This document shows, one piece after another, positions 1 to 7,425 of a DNA stretch of 46,095 bases. Both the position numbers and the translations under genes were made by a program. Below the pieces are notes generated by a model. It was not told the origin of the DNA. It did not search any database and was given only the letters and a program-made list of their open reading frames with translations. Numbering within the stretch: position 1 is the stretch's first letter; the number at the start of each line of letters is the position of its first letter. The stretch is from assembly GCA_938045275.1 (NCBI GenBank), contig CALIMV010000129.1, positions 1 through 46,095 on the forward strand. Reading direction: 5' to 3'. Origin of the DNA: an uncultured Granulosicoccaceae bacterium (GTDB lineage Bacteria; Pseudomonadota; Gammaproteobacteria; Granulosicoccales; Granulosicoccaceae).

Positions 1-295
1 GCAAACGCAGGTAACGCAAATGCAGGCTGCCTAGATGAACTGATGCACATGCCACCGGTGATCCATTCCACCTTAGAGCTTTGGTCAAGCTTCGCAGCTC
101 TTGTTCGCACATGAAATTCACTAAACATTGAATTTCAAAAATAACAAATTCAAAAACAAATTCAAAAAAACACTAAATACAAAATCTTCAAACTCAAAAA
201 CATCAAAACAAAAAAATCAAAAAAATCAAAAAAAAAGAACGTCCAATTTTAAAATTTTACTGCAATTAAACTGGAACAAAACTGCTTAACACACC

Positions 296-335
296 AACAT
301 TCTTAACTGCACATTAACATTCTTATCTGCACATT
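296..335. repeat. 20-bp tandem duplication
   Basis: Two adjacent 20-bp copies (296-315 and 316-335) read aacattctta/tctgcacatt and differ at a single base (A versus T at the eleventh position). They lie in the gene-free leader, about 420 bp upstream of the export gene. Function is unknown; it could be a slippage duplication or a paired protein-binding site. Confidence 0.85.
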
Positions 336-434
336 AGCCTGGCTGTGTATTAGATCAATTGGAGACCGTTGCAGCTTAAATTTACTAGCCGATTAGTCCA
401 ATGAATTAGGTTAGTTTCAACAATATAGAAGCAC

Positions 435-495
435 TTGACGCTCCAAAAGTTGTAACACTATCCCCTGTTCCTAATACTCACTAATAAGTGTTACA
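435..495 (+). promoter_or_regulatory. Possible promoter with adjoining 9-bp inverted repeat
   Basis: TTGACG at 435-440 and TATCCC at 459-464 are 18 bp apart; the -35 is good and the -10 is poor. Overlapping the -10 starts a perfect 9-bp inverted repeat, tgtaacact (451-459) with agtgttaca (487-495), separated by 27 bases. It could be a stem-loop or an operator pair. The downstream gene starts about 260 bp away, so this promoter assignment is tentative. Confidence 0.3.
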
Positions 496-755
496 TAGGT
501 GTTTCCTAATGTAAACTAGCCTCTCGGACGGACATAACCAAAAACTTTCTTTACGGTATAGATACCGAGTGGATTCTTCGGCTTCGACCAACTGCTTGAT
601 CTTAAAAAGCCAAAATTAACCACTTTTTCCTAGTCATAAGAATAGGAGTGCAATCTTTCCGTACACCTGGCGGGTACTAATACCAGCTTACAAAACGTTA
701 CATGACCTAAGGCCAGCGGTTATGGTTGGCATCAATACAGAATTGGAGAGTCGAA

Positions 756-1946
756 TTGGCTGACGATAGTGGCGATAAGACCGAAAAAGCCACCCCTAAA
801 AAATTGCGTGACGCGCGCAAGAAGGGAGACATACCTAAAAGTAAGGATTTATCCAGTACGCTGGGCCTGGTTTTATCCGTTGGCGTTTTGGCCATGGTTG
901 TTATCTTTGCGGCGCCAAGATTTGCCGACCTGATGGTCATTGCTTTTACAGCTCAAACTGACGATTTCAGCAATACCTTACTGTTGGTGGGCAAAGAAGC
1001 ACTGTGGCTGTTTCTGTTCTGCTCTGCCTTCATACTAATTCCCGTGGCCATGTTTGGCATCATTGCAGAATTTACACAGGTAGGTGTACTTATCACTTTC
1101 GACAAACTTAAACCGGACTTATCCAAGCTCAACCCGGTTTCCGGAATAAAAAAAATGTTCAGTCCAGACAATTTTTTCGAATTGATAAAGTCCATCATTA
1201 AAACCAGCGCAATTTTTCTGTTCGGTTGGCTAACAATACAGTTTCTGGTGCCGAATCTCGTTTTATTACCTCAAGCAGAACCAGCAAGTATTGTTGGTGC
1301 ATTTATGGAACTCATGCTTTTCCTGTTAGCCAGTTCTTTGGTGTTTTTATTGTTTTTTACGACAATCGATGTCAGCTACCAACACTACTCATTTGCCAAA
1401 AAAATGAAGATGAGCATGCGCGATATCAAGCAGGAATATAAAGATTCTGAGGGTGATCCACAAATGAAAGGGCATCGCCGACAAATTGCGCAGGAATGGG
1501 CACAAGAAGGCGCACCGGAGTCTGCAGGCAATGCCAGCGCACTAATAGTTAATCCAACTCATGTTGCCATCGCTATTCGCTTCGATCGGGAAGAAGACGA
1601 GGTGCCCATAATTACAGCGATGGGGGAAGACGAGATCGCCCAAAAAATGCGTGATGCTGCGAAGAGAAATAATGTTCCGGTAGTACGAAATATAAAACTT
1701 GCACGCACCTTGCTTGCTGATGCCGAAGAAGGAGAAATGGTGCCAAGAGAACTATTCGATACGGTTGCAGAGGTAATTATTTGGGCGCAAGCGGTTCAGG
1801 AACGAATCGATCACGAAAAAGAGCACAGGTTTATCCCGTGGGATGGCGAAAGCCGAGACGCACCAGGCGAAGATTTAACACAGTACCCTGAAGACAGTGT
1901 TTCTCCAAAATTTGAGATTAAGTCCCCCAGTGACTCTTTGTCTTGA
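756..1946 (+). CDS. FlhB/SctU-family type III export switch protein
   Basis: This is an inner-membrane component of a type III export apparatus that sets substrate specificity through autocleavage. The start chosen is TTG at 756, because it has GGAGAG five bases upstream and gives the family-typical beginning MADDSGDKTEKATPKK; an upstream in-frame TTG at 726 lacks this. The protein is 396 residues. Hydrophobic segments lie at about 35-55, 75-105, 140-165 and 180-205, followed by the cytoplasmic domain with the cleavage motif NPTH (N about 266). The N-terminal KKLRDARKKG, the phrase LKPDLSKLNPVSGIKK and the EYKDSEGDPQMKG segment look at least as close to non-flagellar SctU/YscU as to flagellar FlhB. 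There is an unusual acidic tail of about 45 residues. A FliO-like gene follows 16 bp later. Membership is secure; flagellar versus injectisome is not. Confidence 0.9.
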   Translation: MADDSGDKTEKATPKKLRDARKKGDIPKSKDLSSTLGLVLSVGVLAMVVIFAAPRFADLMVIAFTAQTDDFSNTLLLVGKEALWLFLFCSAFILIPVAMFGIIAEFTQVGVLITFDKLKPDLSKLNPVSGIKKMFSPDNFFELIKSIIKTSAIFLFGWLTIQFLVPNLVLLPQAEPASIVGAFMELMLFLLASSLVFLLFFTTIDVSYQHYSFAKKMKMSMRDIKQEYKDSEGDPQMKGHRRQIAQEWAQEGAPESAGNASALIVNPTHVAIAIRFDREEDEVPIITAMGEDEIAQKMRDAAKRNNVPVVRNIKLARTLLADAEEGEMVPRELFDTVAEVIIWAQAVQERIDHEKEHRFIPWDGESRDAPGEDLTQYPEDSVSPKFEIKSPSDSLS

Positions 1947-1962
1947 ATAAAGGTATTGAACA

Positions 1963-2253
1963 ATGAATGGTTTTCCAACAACACTTCTGTTAACCATGAT
2001 CGCGCTGGTCGTTGTCATGGTGGCCGCCTGGCTGATTTTGCGCGCAATTGCATCCATGGGAAAACTAAAAAATCTCAATGGCCGGATTAAAGTAACTGAA
2101 AGTGTGGCAGTAGGACCAAAAGAGAGAATTGTTCTGGTGGACTTCGAAGGCCAGTCTTTGCTCATTGGTGTATCAGCAGGCGGGCTGATACAAATCGACC
2201 CTAAGCTAACCGTAGCACCGTCTTCACAACTTAATGACCAACATCCTGAATAG
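1963..2253 (+). CDS. FliO-like membrane protein
   Basis: A 96-residue protein with one N-terminal membrane helix (about residues 6-28), then a soluble part containing GRIKVTESVAVGPKERIVLV and SLLIGVSAGGL. This is the layout of FliO, which assists assembly of the FliP export gate in flagella. AAAGG lies about ten bases before the ATG, and the gene follows the FlhB/SctU gene by 16 bp, so the two are probably cotranscribed. The order export-switch gene then fliO, with no fliN, fliP, fliQ or fliR beside it, is not the usual fliOPQR-flhB arrangement. Injectisome clusters normally lack FliO, so this pairing bears on the flagellar question for its neighbour. Confidence 0.75.
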   Translation: MNGFPTTLLLTMIALVVVMVAAWLILRAIASMGKLKNLNGRIKVTESVAVGPKERIVLVDFEGQSLLIGVSAGGLIQIDPKLTVAPSSQLNDQHPE

Positions 2254-2308
2254 TACATTCACGTCAGAAAACCTCAAAATTAAGATGGCTTCTAATTTAG
2301 CCCAATAG

Positions 2309-2342
2309 CAAACCCACATACTATGTACTGGGCATGGGTTTG
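2309..2342 (+). terminator. Weak stem-loop after the FliO-like gene
   Basis: An 8-bp inverted repeat, caaaccca (2309-2316) and tgggtttg (2335-2342), lies between the convergent FliO-like and GFA genes. No T-run follows on either strand, so it may only be a weak or bidirectional end of transcription. Confidence 0.3.
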
Positions 2343-2433
2343 GTCACTTGGCAAACTCGGCTGCAGACCATGTTGTGTTAACGTACTTTGCCAATGACGT
2401 CTGCAGACACAATACCAGCTCTGCTACACCAAT

Positions 2434-3282
2434 TTAAGTTGGCATTTCATCCCACTGGGGCTTGTCATCAGTGACCTCAAACCACGGTGCCTTTGAACCA
2501 ACAAAGATATGCCCTTTTGCTTCAATTCCAGGCGGTTGGTTCAAGCTCCCAACGGGCACGTTATAGACACTGCCGTCCGGTCGTGGTCGTGGAACAGACG
2601 AACCACATGTTTTACAAAAAGCGTGGCCGAAAAATTTTGCACCTGCATGGGCGTAGTCGGTGATATTGTCTTCACCACTGGTCCATGTCAGATCGTCTCC
2701 TGCAACAAACGCATTAGTAGCATGCGCCGCCCCTTTTGCTTTTCGGCAGCGACTGCAATGACAATTCATCATCATTTTTGGCGTGCCAGTGTATTCAAAC
2801 GTTACTGCGCCGCACTGGCAACCACCAGTGACTACATCACTCTTAGACGCAGCTTCCGGCACTTTAATAACTCGAGATAAGTCGCCATCACCATAGTGTT
2901 CACGTTGCGGCAAGGTGTCGGTAATGGCATAACATTCGGCTTTTGATTCGGTAAAAATGTGTTCTTGCGGCCGCACACCTGGATCTTCATCCATTAAGCC
3001 GGCAGGCACATACACTTCATCACTGTCTTTAGATTGCTCAGGCAAAGGGGAACCACAGTGTTTACAAAACGCGCGCGTGAATCCAGGCGAAGATTCGTAA
3101 TTCTCTATGTCATTTTCGCCTTCGATGTAATTTAAATCTGTGGCTTTAAAGTAAGTGGCAAACAGTGCGCCATGGCTTTTTCGACACATAGAGCAATGAC
3201 AATGGCTCATGTGTGACGATGCTTGATCTACGCTGCTTACGCTGAATTTTACTGTACTACACAAACAACTTCCGTTCGCCAT
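2434..3282 (-). CDS. Tandem double GFA-domain (CENP-V/GFA fold) protein
   Basis: The 282-residue protein is two complete GFA domains in a row. Domain 1 (about 1-125) shows CLCSTV, CHCSMCRKSHG and FCKHCGS; domain 2 (about 150-275) shows GGCQCGAVTF, CHCSRCRKAKG and FCKTCGS. These cysteines are the family's two zinc sites, present in both halves. Family members include glutathione-dependent formaldehyde-activating (Gfa) proteins, but most have no proven substrate, so the reaction here is not known. Single-domain proteins of about 130 residues are the norm, making the duplication notable. It begins with ATG and is a monocistronic unit facing away from the IS. A link to formaldehyde from demethylation 30 kb away is speculative. 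Confidence 0.85.
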   Translation of the reverse strand: MANGSCLCSTVKFSVSSVDQASSHMSHCHCSMCRKSHGALFATYFKATDLNYIEGENDIENYESSPGFTRAFCKHCGSPLPEQSKDSDEVYVPAGLMDEDPGVRPQEHIFTESKAECYAITDTLPQREHYGDGDLSRVIKVPEAASKSDVVTGGCQCGAVTFEYTGTPKMMMNCHCSRCRKAKGAAHATNAFVAGDDLTWTSGEDNITDYAHAGAKFFGHAFCKTCGSSVPRPRPDGSVYNVPVGSLNQPPGIEAKGHIFVGSKAPWFEVTDDKPQWDEMPT

Positions 3283-3344
3283 GGATAAGCCCCAAGCTAT
3301 GCATTAAGAGCTCCATGTTCGCATGTTGCTACTCAGTTGTCATT

Positions 3345-3370
3345 CTAACTGGCGGACTTGGGTGTTGTTA
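3345..3370 (+). repeat. Left terminal inverted repeat of outer IS
   Basis: Begins ctaactggcggacttgggtg and pairs with 5767-5792 with three mismatches in 26 bases. It lies about 54 bp upstream of the transposase ATG at 3424. Confidence 0.85.
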
Positions 3371-3453
3371 TAAATTTTAGGGTATAGTTTTAACCACAAC
3401 TCAATCACTAGAAAGGTTCACGGATGAATCCTTTTTGTCCCCGCTGCGTATAT

Positions 3454-3465
3454 GGACTCCTCCTC
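3454..3465 (+). repeat. Subterminal inverted repeat, 3' end of IS1111-type element
   Basis: ggactcctcctc, exactly complementary in reverse to 4850-4861. It lies five bases inside the deduced element boundary. Confidence 0.85.
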
Positions 3466-3720
3466 TTTTGCAATCAAACAGATGATGTCAGAGAGGCACG
3501 ACTGCTCACGTATATTCGGTCTCTAAATAACAGCCATTGTTGCTGTTGGACCCATATGGGCTATTCGCACATCGATTCCCAATCGGAGCTTCGGATTCTG
3601 TTCCTCACAGCGGGCCGGGTTTTATCGACGTCGGTTCTACCTGTTATGTCATCTTCTCTTTGCTTTGCAATCGTTATTGACTTGCTACTTCTCGATCACT
3701 TTCTACCTCAAAAAACCAAC
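3466..3720 (-). ncRNA. Candidate bridge/seeker guide RNA region of the IS1111-type element
   Basis: This is the 255-bp non-coding part between the transposase stop and the element's 3' end. IS110/IS1111 elements are known to encode a guide RNA (bridge RNA or seekRNA) that pairs with donor ends and target; in the IS1111 group it lies downstream of the transposase. Two segments resemble guides. The reverse complement of 3496-3507 reads gagcag-t-cgtgc, against gagcagcgtgc in the host right flank (4871-4881). The complement of 3509-3515 matches the cgtatat of the left junction (3447-3453). Plus-strand cccaatcggagc at 3578-3589 resembles cccattggagc across the right junction (4864-4874). A hairpin aacagc/gctgtt lies at about 3529-3547. 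The exact RNA ends are not visible. Confidence 0.5.
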
Positions 3721-4773
3721 TTAACTGACCATATTTGGTCGATGCTTCATAGCAGCCCGAGCTGGCTCGTAGTCCATTTCGTGTCGAATCATTGACCAAG
3801 CCATTCGGGCTGTTTTGGCTGCTAAAGCCACTGTAACTACATTGGAGTGTTTTCGCTCTCCCAGTTTTTTTAACCAGAGGCTTAAGTTATCCTCCTTGTT
3901 TTTGGCATGGATTAGCGTCGATCGTGCTCCATGTATCAGTAGGCTTCTTATGTAACTGTCACCTCGTTTACTGATACCAAGCAACCGCTCTTTACCGCCC
4001 GTACTGTGCTGCTTTGGTGTTAGGCCAAGACTGGCAGCAAATTCACGACCATTTTTAAATGACGAACCATCACCCAAAGCTGAAGCCAATATCGTTGCGC
4101 ACACCGGTCCAATCCCTCGTAACTGTTGAAGTCTTACAGCAACGGAATTCTGTTCCGCTTGGATTTTGATGTGTAGATCGAGATCTGATACACGTTCATC
4201 AAGCAAGAGCAGATCTTGCTGAAGCTCTAATAGCAATTGTCGAAAAAGTGCCGATAGTTCATTCTCTTCATCCAACCAACACACTATGGCACGCCTCAGT
4301 TGGCCAATACTCAGTGGTGCAACCAATCCATACTCAGCAACTAAACCACGAATCTGATTGGCTAATGCGGTACGTTTTTTGACAAGCTCGCTACGTATTC
4401 GATGAATCGACTGCATATCTTGTTGTTCTGTCGACTTGATGGCAACAAATCTCATTTCCGGCCGGCTCATCGCTTCACTGATTGCCTCTGCATCAGCATT
4501 GTCTGTTTTATTACTTTTTACATAAGGCTTCACAAATTGTGGTGCAATCAGTTTTACGGTGTAGCCTTTTCTTGTAAGTTCTCGTGCCCAGTGGTGTGCA
4601 CCTCCACAAGCTTCCATGCCGACGACCACGCTCCTATCGATTTCTTGTTCTACATAAGCAATCCATTTCTCACGCTTTAAAACTTTACGCAAAATAACTT
4701 TACCGGCCTGGTTCACAGCGCACAAATGAAAAACATTTTTTCCTATATCAACACCTATTCGAGTAATCTTCAT
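3721..4773 (-). CDS. IS110-family (IS1111 group) DEDD transposase
   Basis: A transposase/recombinase of 350 residues. The ATG at 4773 is chosen because GAGGAGAAG precedes it by six bases and the protein then begins MKITRIGVDIGKNVFH as in the family; an upstream in-frame start at 4830 would add 19 atypical residues. The N-terminal RuvC-like DEDD domain (about 5-160) shows VDIGKN, GMEACGGAHHW and the TDNADAEAI motif. The C-terminal Transposase_20 domain (about 215-300) shows LRGIGPVCA and FAASLGLTPKQHSTGGK. No frameshift is seen, so the element may still be mobile. It works with the RNA proposed downstream to recombine the element into its target. Confidence 0.93.
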   Translation of the reverse strand: MKITRIGVDIGKNVFHLCAVNQAGKVILRKVLKREKWIAYVEQEIDRSVVVGMEACGGAHHWARELTRKGYTVKLIAPQFVKPYVKSNKTDNADAEAISEAMSRPEMRFVAIKSTEQQDMQSIHRIRSELVKKRTALANQIRGLVAEYGLVAPLSIGQLRRAIVCWLDEENELSALFRQLLLELQQDLLLLDERVSDLDLHIKIQAEQNSVAVRLQQLRGIGPVCATILASALGDGSSFKNGREFAASLGLTPKQHSTGGKERLLGISKRGDSYIRSLLIHGARSTLIHAKNKEDNLSLWLKKLGERKHSNVVTVALAAKTARMAWSMIRHEMDYEPARAAMKHRPNMVS

Positions 4774-4849
4774 CTTGGACTTCTCCTCTGCTTTGAATGA
4801 CAATTTTTGCGAATCATCATTCTGGCACATCGATGCCGAATATTAGGGC

Positions 4850-4861
4850 GAGGAGGAGTCC
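4850..4861 (-). repeat. Subterminal inverted repeat, 5' end of IS1111-type element
   Basis: gaggaggagtcc on the plus strand, a perfect 12-bp partner of 3454-3465. It lies nine bases inside the deduced element boundary. Confidence 0.85.
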
Positions 4862-5766
4862 ATCCCATTGGAGCAGCGTGCTCTGTCAAACACGGGCGCT
4901 ATCATCGTTTTGATGATGCCCAATCCATTCAACGCTATCGCTGCACAGCGTGTGGCAAGTGCCATTCCAGTGCTACCCACGTCTCAACCTATCGACAAAA
5001 ACGCCGTCGTCTCAATCGCTTGATCGAAATGGACCTCGGTAGCAGTACCTCTCAGCGACGTATCGCCATCAAGCACGGTTGCGCCAGAAAAACCGTTGCC
5101 AGAAAAGTCATCTTTCTGGCCCAACAAGCACGCAAGAAAACAGCACATTGGCTTGAACAACATGGGCCTTTTAACTCACTGCAGTGGGATGAATTGATCA
5201 CGTTTGAACATTCAAGGTTAAAACCGCTGTCGGTGGCGGTGATGTCGTGCACGAGAACCCGCTGCATTATTGGCTTTGGTGTCGCGCAAATCCCGGCATC
5301 AGGCCAGATCGCCAAACGCTCGGTGGAGAAGTACGGTAAGCGGCGTAATCGCAGCGGAGCGATGCGTAAACGCGTGCTCAAATCAGTGGGCAAAGTGGTG
5401 TCACCATCAGCGTTGATCACCAGCGACGAACACCCACGCTATGCAGCTGAAATCAAAAAAGCGTATCCAAACATGGTTCATACACAACACCGCTCCGTCA
5501 GGGGTTCACTGACCGGTCAGGGTGAACTTAAACGAAACGGATTCGATCCGTTGTTCAACATTAATCACACACTGGCCATGATGCGAGACAACATCAAACG
5601 CCTGACCCGACGCACCTGGTGCACAACCAAGGTGGCAAATTCGCTCGACGATGTCATTGCGATTTATCAGCACTACCACAATGCCACGCTGATTCCACAG
5701 CCTGCGATACAACCAGACTAAGGTTTATATAGAGCGTAATCGTGATCGAATGGAAATGCAGTGAAT

Positions 5767-5792
5767 TAGCAACACCGAAGTCTGCCAGTTAG
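5767..5792 (-). repeat. Right terminal inverted repeat of outer IS
   Basis: Read on the minus strand it begins ctaactggcagacttcggtg, the counterpart of 3345-3370. It starts 45 bp after the transposase stop codon. Confidence 0.85.
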
Positions 5793-5802
5793 CAGTTAGT
5801 AG

Positions 5803-6915
5803 CTACTGCCTTGACTGACGTCGTTGACGAATCTCGCGCAGCCAAAGCAAACAAAGCGTTATAAACGTTAGTGGGATTACAAAACTCAGCATGGCCGTGC
5901 GCATGAGCTCTACAGATTCTTGACTGTGCGATGCCATGATTAAATACGTCGTGTAGGCAATGTAGAAAAAAAAGAACAAAACGCCTTCCCATCGGGCGAT
6001 AAGATGGCCTGTAGCGAAGATCGGCAAACACGCAACGGTGGCGGCCAGCATAACCGGTAAGTCGAATCTAATTAACGCCGGGTCAACGCTGAGTCCCGCT
6101 GGTGCGAATACAGCCGCAGCGCCTGTCACCACCAAAATATTGAATAAACAGCTGCCAACCACATTGCCCACGGCCATGTCGCGCAAGCCTCGAAAAGCGG
6201 CGGCTACGGTGGTCGCGATCTCAGGTAACGAAGTGCCGATGGATATAACGGTTAACCCGATCAGTAGCTCACTGACACCAAGCCATCTGGCAATGGCCAC
6301 AGCGCCGGTGACCAGAAAGTCTGCACCGATGACCAACATAGCCAGCCCTGCCAGTATTAACAATAAAGAAAGAGCAGGGTGGCGATGTTGGGGCACGTCG
6401 TCGATATTGGTGCTGGCATCGGAATTTCCGTCATCATTTTTTTCTAGGCCAGTAACGAAGGTTTCCCGACGGGCACTGAGGATGGCATAAACCGTATACA
6501 CAATGCTGCCTGTGAAAAGAATTGCGCCTTCTACAAAGCTGATGCGCCCATCGAAAGCAAACCAGAACAATATGAGTGATACAGCAATAAGGATGGGGAC
6601 ATCGGCCCGCACAATTCGGCTGCCAACAATCAGCGGTGTGATCATGCCGGCCAGCCCGAGAATGAGCAAAATATTTAGTATATTACTGCCTACAATATTA
6701 CCAAGCGCTATATCGGCCTGGTCGGCAAGTGCTGATTGAATCGCTACAGCCAGCTCTGGCGCACTGGTGCCAAATGCCACAACCGTCAACCCGATAACAA
6801 CCGGCGGAATGCCGAAGCGGCTGGCCAGTTCGGCAGCACCTCGCACCATGACATCTGCACCAGCTACGAGTAAAACGAAGCCTAGTAAGACTTGAACAAA
6901 CAGGGTTACGCTCAT
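5803..6915 (-). CDS. Calcium/sodium antiporter (CaCA family, YrbG-like)
   Basis: A 370-residue polytopic inner-membrane exchanger. It carries the two alpha repeats that define the family: GLTVVAFGTSAPELAV followed by GNIVGSN (about 40-80), and GLTVISIGTSLPEIATT followed by GNVVGSC (about 220-260). The acidic residue in each GTS(A/L)PE motif binds the cation. About ten membrane helices are split by a hydrophilic loop at about 155-180 containing KNDDGNSDASTNIDD. An extra helix and a basic tail (LREIRQRRQSRQ) make it longer than the usual 320 or so residues of YrbG. The outer IS ends 10 bp beyond its stop codon, so the insertion spared the gene but may have removed its terminator. No partner gene is adjacent. 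Confidence 0.9.
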   Translation of the reverse strand: MSVTLFVQVLLGFVLLVAGADVMVRGAAELASRFGIPPVVIGLTVVAFGTSAPELAVAIQSALADQADIALGNIVGSNILNILLILGLAGMITPLIVGSRIVRADVPILIAVSLILFWFAFDGRISFVEGAILFTGSIVYTVYAILSARRETFVTGLEKNDDGNSDASTNIDDVPQHRHPALSLLLILAGLAMLVIGADFLVTGAVAIARWLGVSELLIGLTVISIGTSLPEIATTVAAAFRGLRDMAVGNVVGSCLFNILVVTGAAAVFAPAGLSVDPALIRFDLPVMLAATVACLPIFATGHLIARWEGVLFFFFYIAYTTYLIMASHSQESVELMRTAMLSFVIPLTFITLCLLWLREIRQRRQSRQ

Positions 6916-6986
6916 AAAAATGTAATCGTTTACTTTATCTTGCCACAGCTAATTCTGATGACATAACAAAGCATAGAACAAAGGAT

Positions 6987-7400
6987 TTAGTTGTTAAGTG
7001 CAATTCCTTTACCAACTCTGAAAACATGTCCGTCAGGGTGACGAATATGCATTTCTCTGACGTCCCAAGGCATATTAGTAGGCGGCAAGGTAATTTCAAT
7101 GCCTGCATCGGCGCAGTGTTTATGAACCTCATCAACGTCGTCTACCCACATGGACATCCACACACCCTGGTCGGGGGTTCCAGTTGGTGATTCACTGAAA
7201 GTTTGGCTTTGTGTGCCTTTACCTCGGCCACCTTGTCCGTCCTGGCATAGAAAAATTTCGCAATCACCAGAGCAGACTGAACCAAAACCAACAGGCTCGC
7301 CCCACTGAAAACCAATTTTCCAACCCAGTTTCTGAAACCAGGCAAACGTGAATTTGATATCAGACACGTTTAAGATAGGTGTTAAGGCTTCAAACTTCAC
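6987..7400 (-). CDS. VOC-superfamily (glyoxalase/bleomycin-resistance fold) protein
   Basis: The 137-residue protein has the paired beta-alpha-beta-beta-beta pattern of the vicinal oxygen chelate fold: LTPILNVSDIKFTFAWFQKLGW at the start, a central CEIFLCQD strand, WVDDVDEVHKHCADAGIEI in the second half and RHPDGHVFRVGKG at the end. Such proteins bind a metal and act as lyases, dioxygenases or drug-binding resistance proteins; the substrate cannot be read here. It ends close to the antiporter gene and follows the GNAT gene by 25 bp on the same strand, so the two may form one unit. Confidence 0.8.
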   Translation of the reverse strand: MKFEALTPILNVSDIKFTFAWFQKLGWKIGFQWGEPVGFGSVCSGDCEIFLCQDGQGGRGKGTQSQTFSESPTGTPDQGVWMSMWVDDVDEVHKHCADAGIEITLPPTNMPWDVREMHIRHPDGHVFRVGKGIALNN

Positions 7401-7425
7401 AGTGGCGTTTCCGAGATTAACGTAA

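Larger units (their letters stand above)
1..755. other. Gene-free A-rich stretch before the export gene
   Basis: No convincing coding region is visible. Positions 1-34 could be the last codons of a gene entering from the left (one frame ends in a TAG at 32-34, another in a TGA at 112-114), but ten residues are too few to identify. Positions 121-240 are strikingly A-rich on the plus strand, with many A-runs separated by single C or T bases. From about 345 onward all frames are full of stops. The stretch also holds a 20-bp tandem duplication (296-335) and an inverted repeat (451-495), so it may be a long leader or regulatory zone for the export gene that starts at 756. Confidence 0.6.
3449..4870 (-). 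mobile_element. IS1111-group (IS110 family) insertion sequence
   Basis: The element is about 1.42 kb and oriented on the minus strand. The evidence is an IS110-type DEDD transposase, 12-bp subterminal inverted repeats (3454-3465 and 4850-4861), which IS1111-group members have and classical IS110 members lack, and precise interruption of another transposase gene. The boundaries come from rejoining the host reading frame and are uncertain by one base because a G is shared at both junctions. No target duplication is evident, as expected for the family. The rebuilt target reads cgctgc-gga-gcagcg, itself a perfect 6-bp inverted repeat. About 255 bp of non-coding DNA lies downstream of the transposase, where IS1111-type elements encode their guide RNA. 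Confidence 0.88.
3424..5721 (+). pseudogene. Zinc-ribbon DDE-type transposase split by the IS1111-type insertion
   Basis: The first codons (ATG at 3424) encode MNPFCPRC, the start of a zinc ribbon. After the inserted element, from about 4871, the same frame resumes with GAACSVKHGRYHRF and continues through the second pair of cysteines (RYRCTACGK), a helix-turn-helix region (about 70-100), QWDELITFEH, and ITSDEHPRY to a stop at 5721. Joining cgctgc-g at 3442-3448 to gagcagcg at 4871 restores the family spacing between the cysteines and the VKHG motif exactly in frame. The intact protein would be about 290 residues. An apparent start at 4807 lies inside the inserted element and is not the native one, so the gene is probably inactive. 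GAAAGG before the ATG would be its ribosome site. Confidence 0.85.
3345..5792 (+). mobile_element. IS element with 26-bp inverted repeats, interrupted by an IS1111-type element
   Basis: Inverted repeats at 3345-3370 and 5767-5792 match at 23 of 26 positions and bracket a zinc-ribbon transposase gene. The total is about 2.45 kb; removing the inner element (about 1.42 kb) leaves about 1.03 kb, a normal size for a single-gene IS. I see no clean target-site duplication outside the repeats, so the copy may be old or the true tips may differ by a few bases. The right end lies 10 bp from the stop codon of the antiporter gene. I did not assign the IS to a named family. Confidence 0.85.

Noticed and set aside
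1-114. 3' end of a gene entering from the left.
   Set aside because: Two frames stay open for 10 and 37 codons respectively, but neither gives a recognisable C-terminus, so I could not support a call.
1875-2258. A minus-strand gene overlapping the FliO-like gene.
   Set aside because: It is antisense to two well-supported genes, has no recognisable motif and no ribosome site.
3424-3795. A small protein gene starting at 3424.
   Set aside because: Only its first eight codons are host gene; the rest is read-through into the inserted element's non-coding and antisense DNA.
4807-5721. An intact transposase starting at 4807.
   Set aside because: The first 20 or so residues are encoded by the end of the inserted element; the native start is MNPFCPRC at 3424, so the gene is split.
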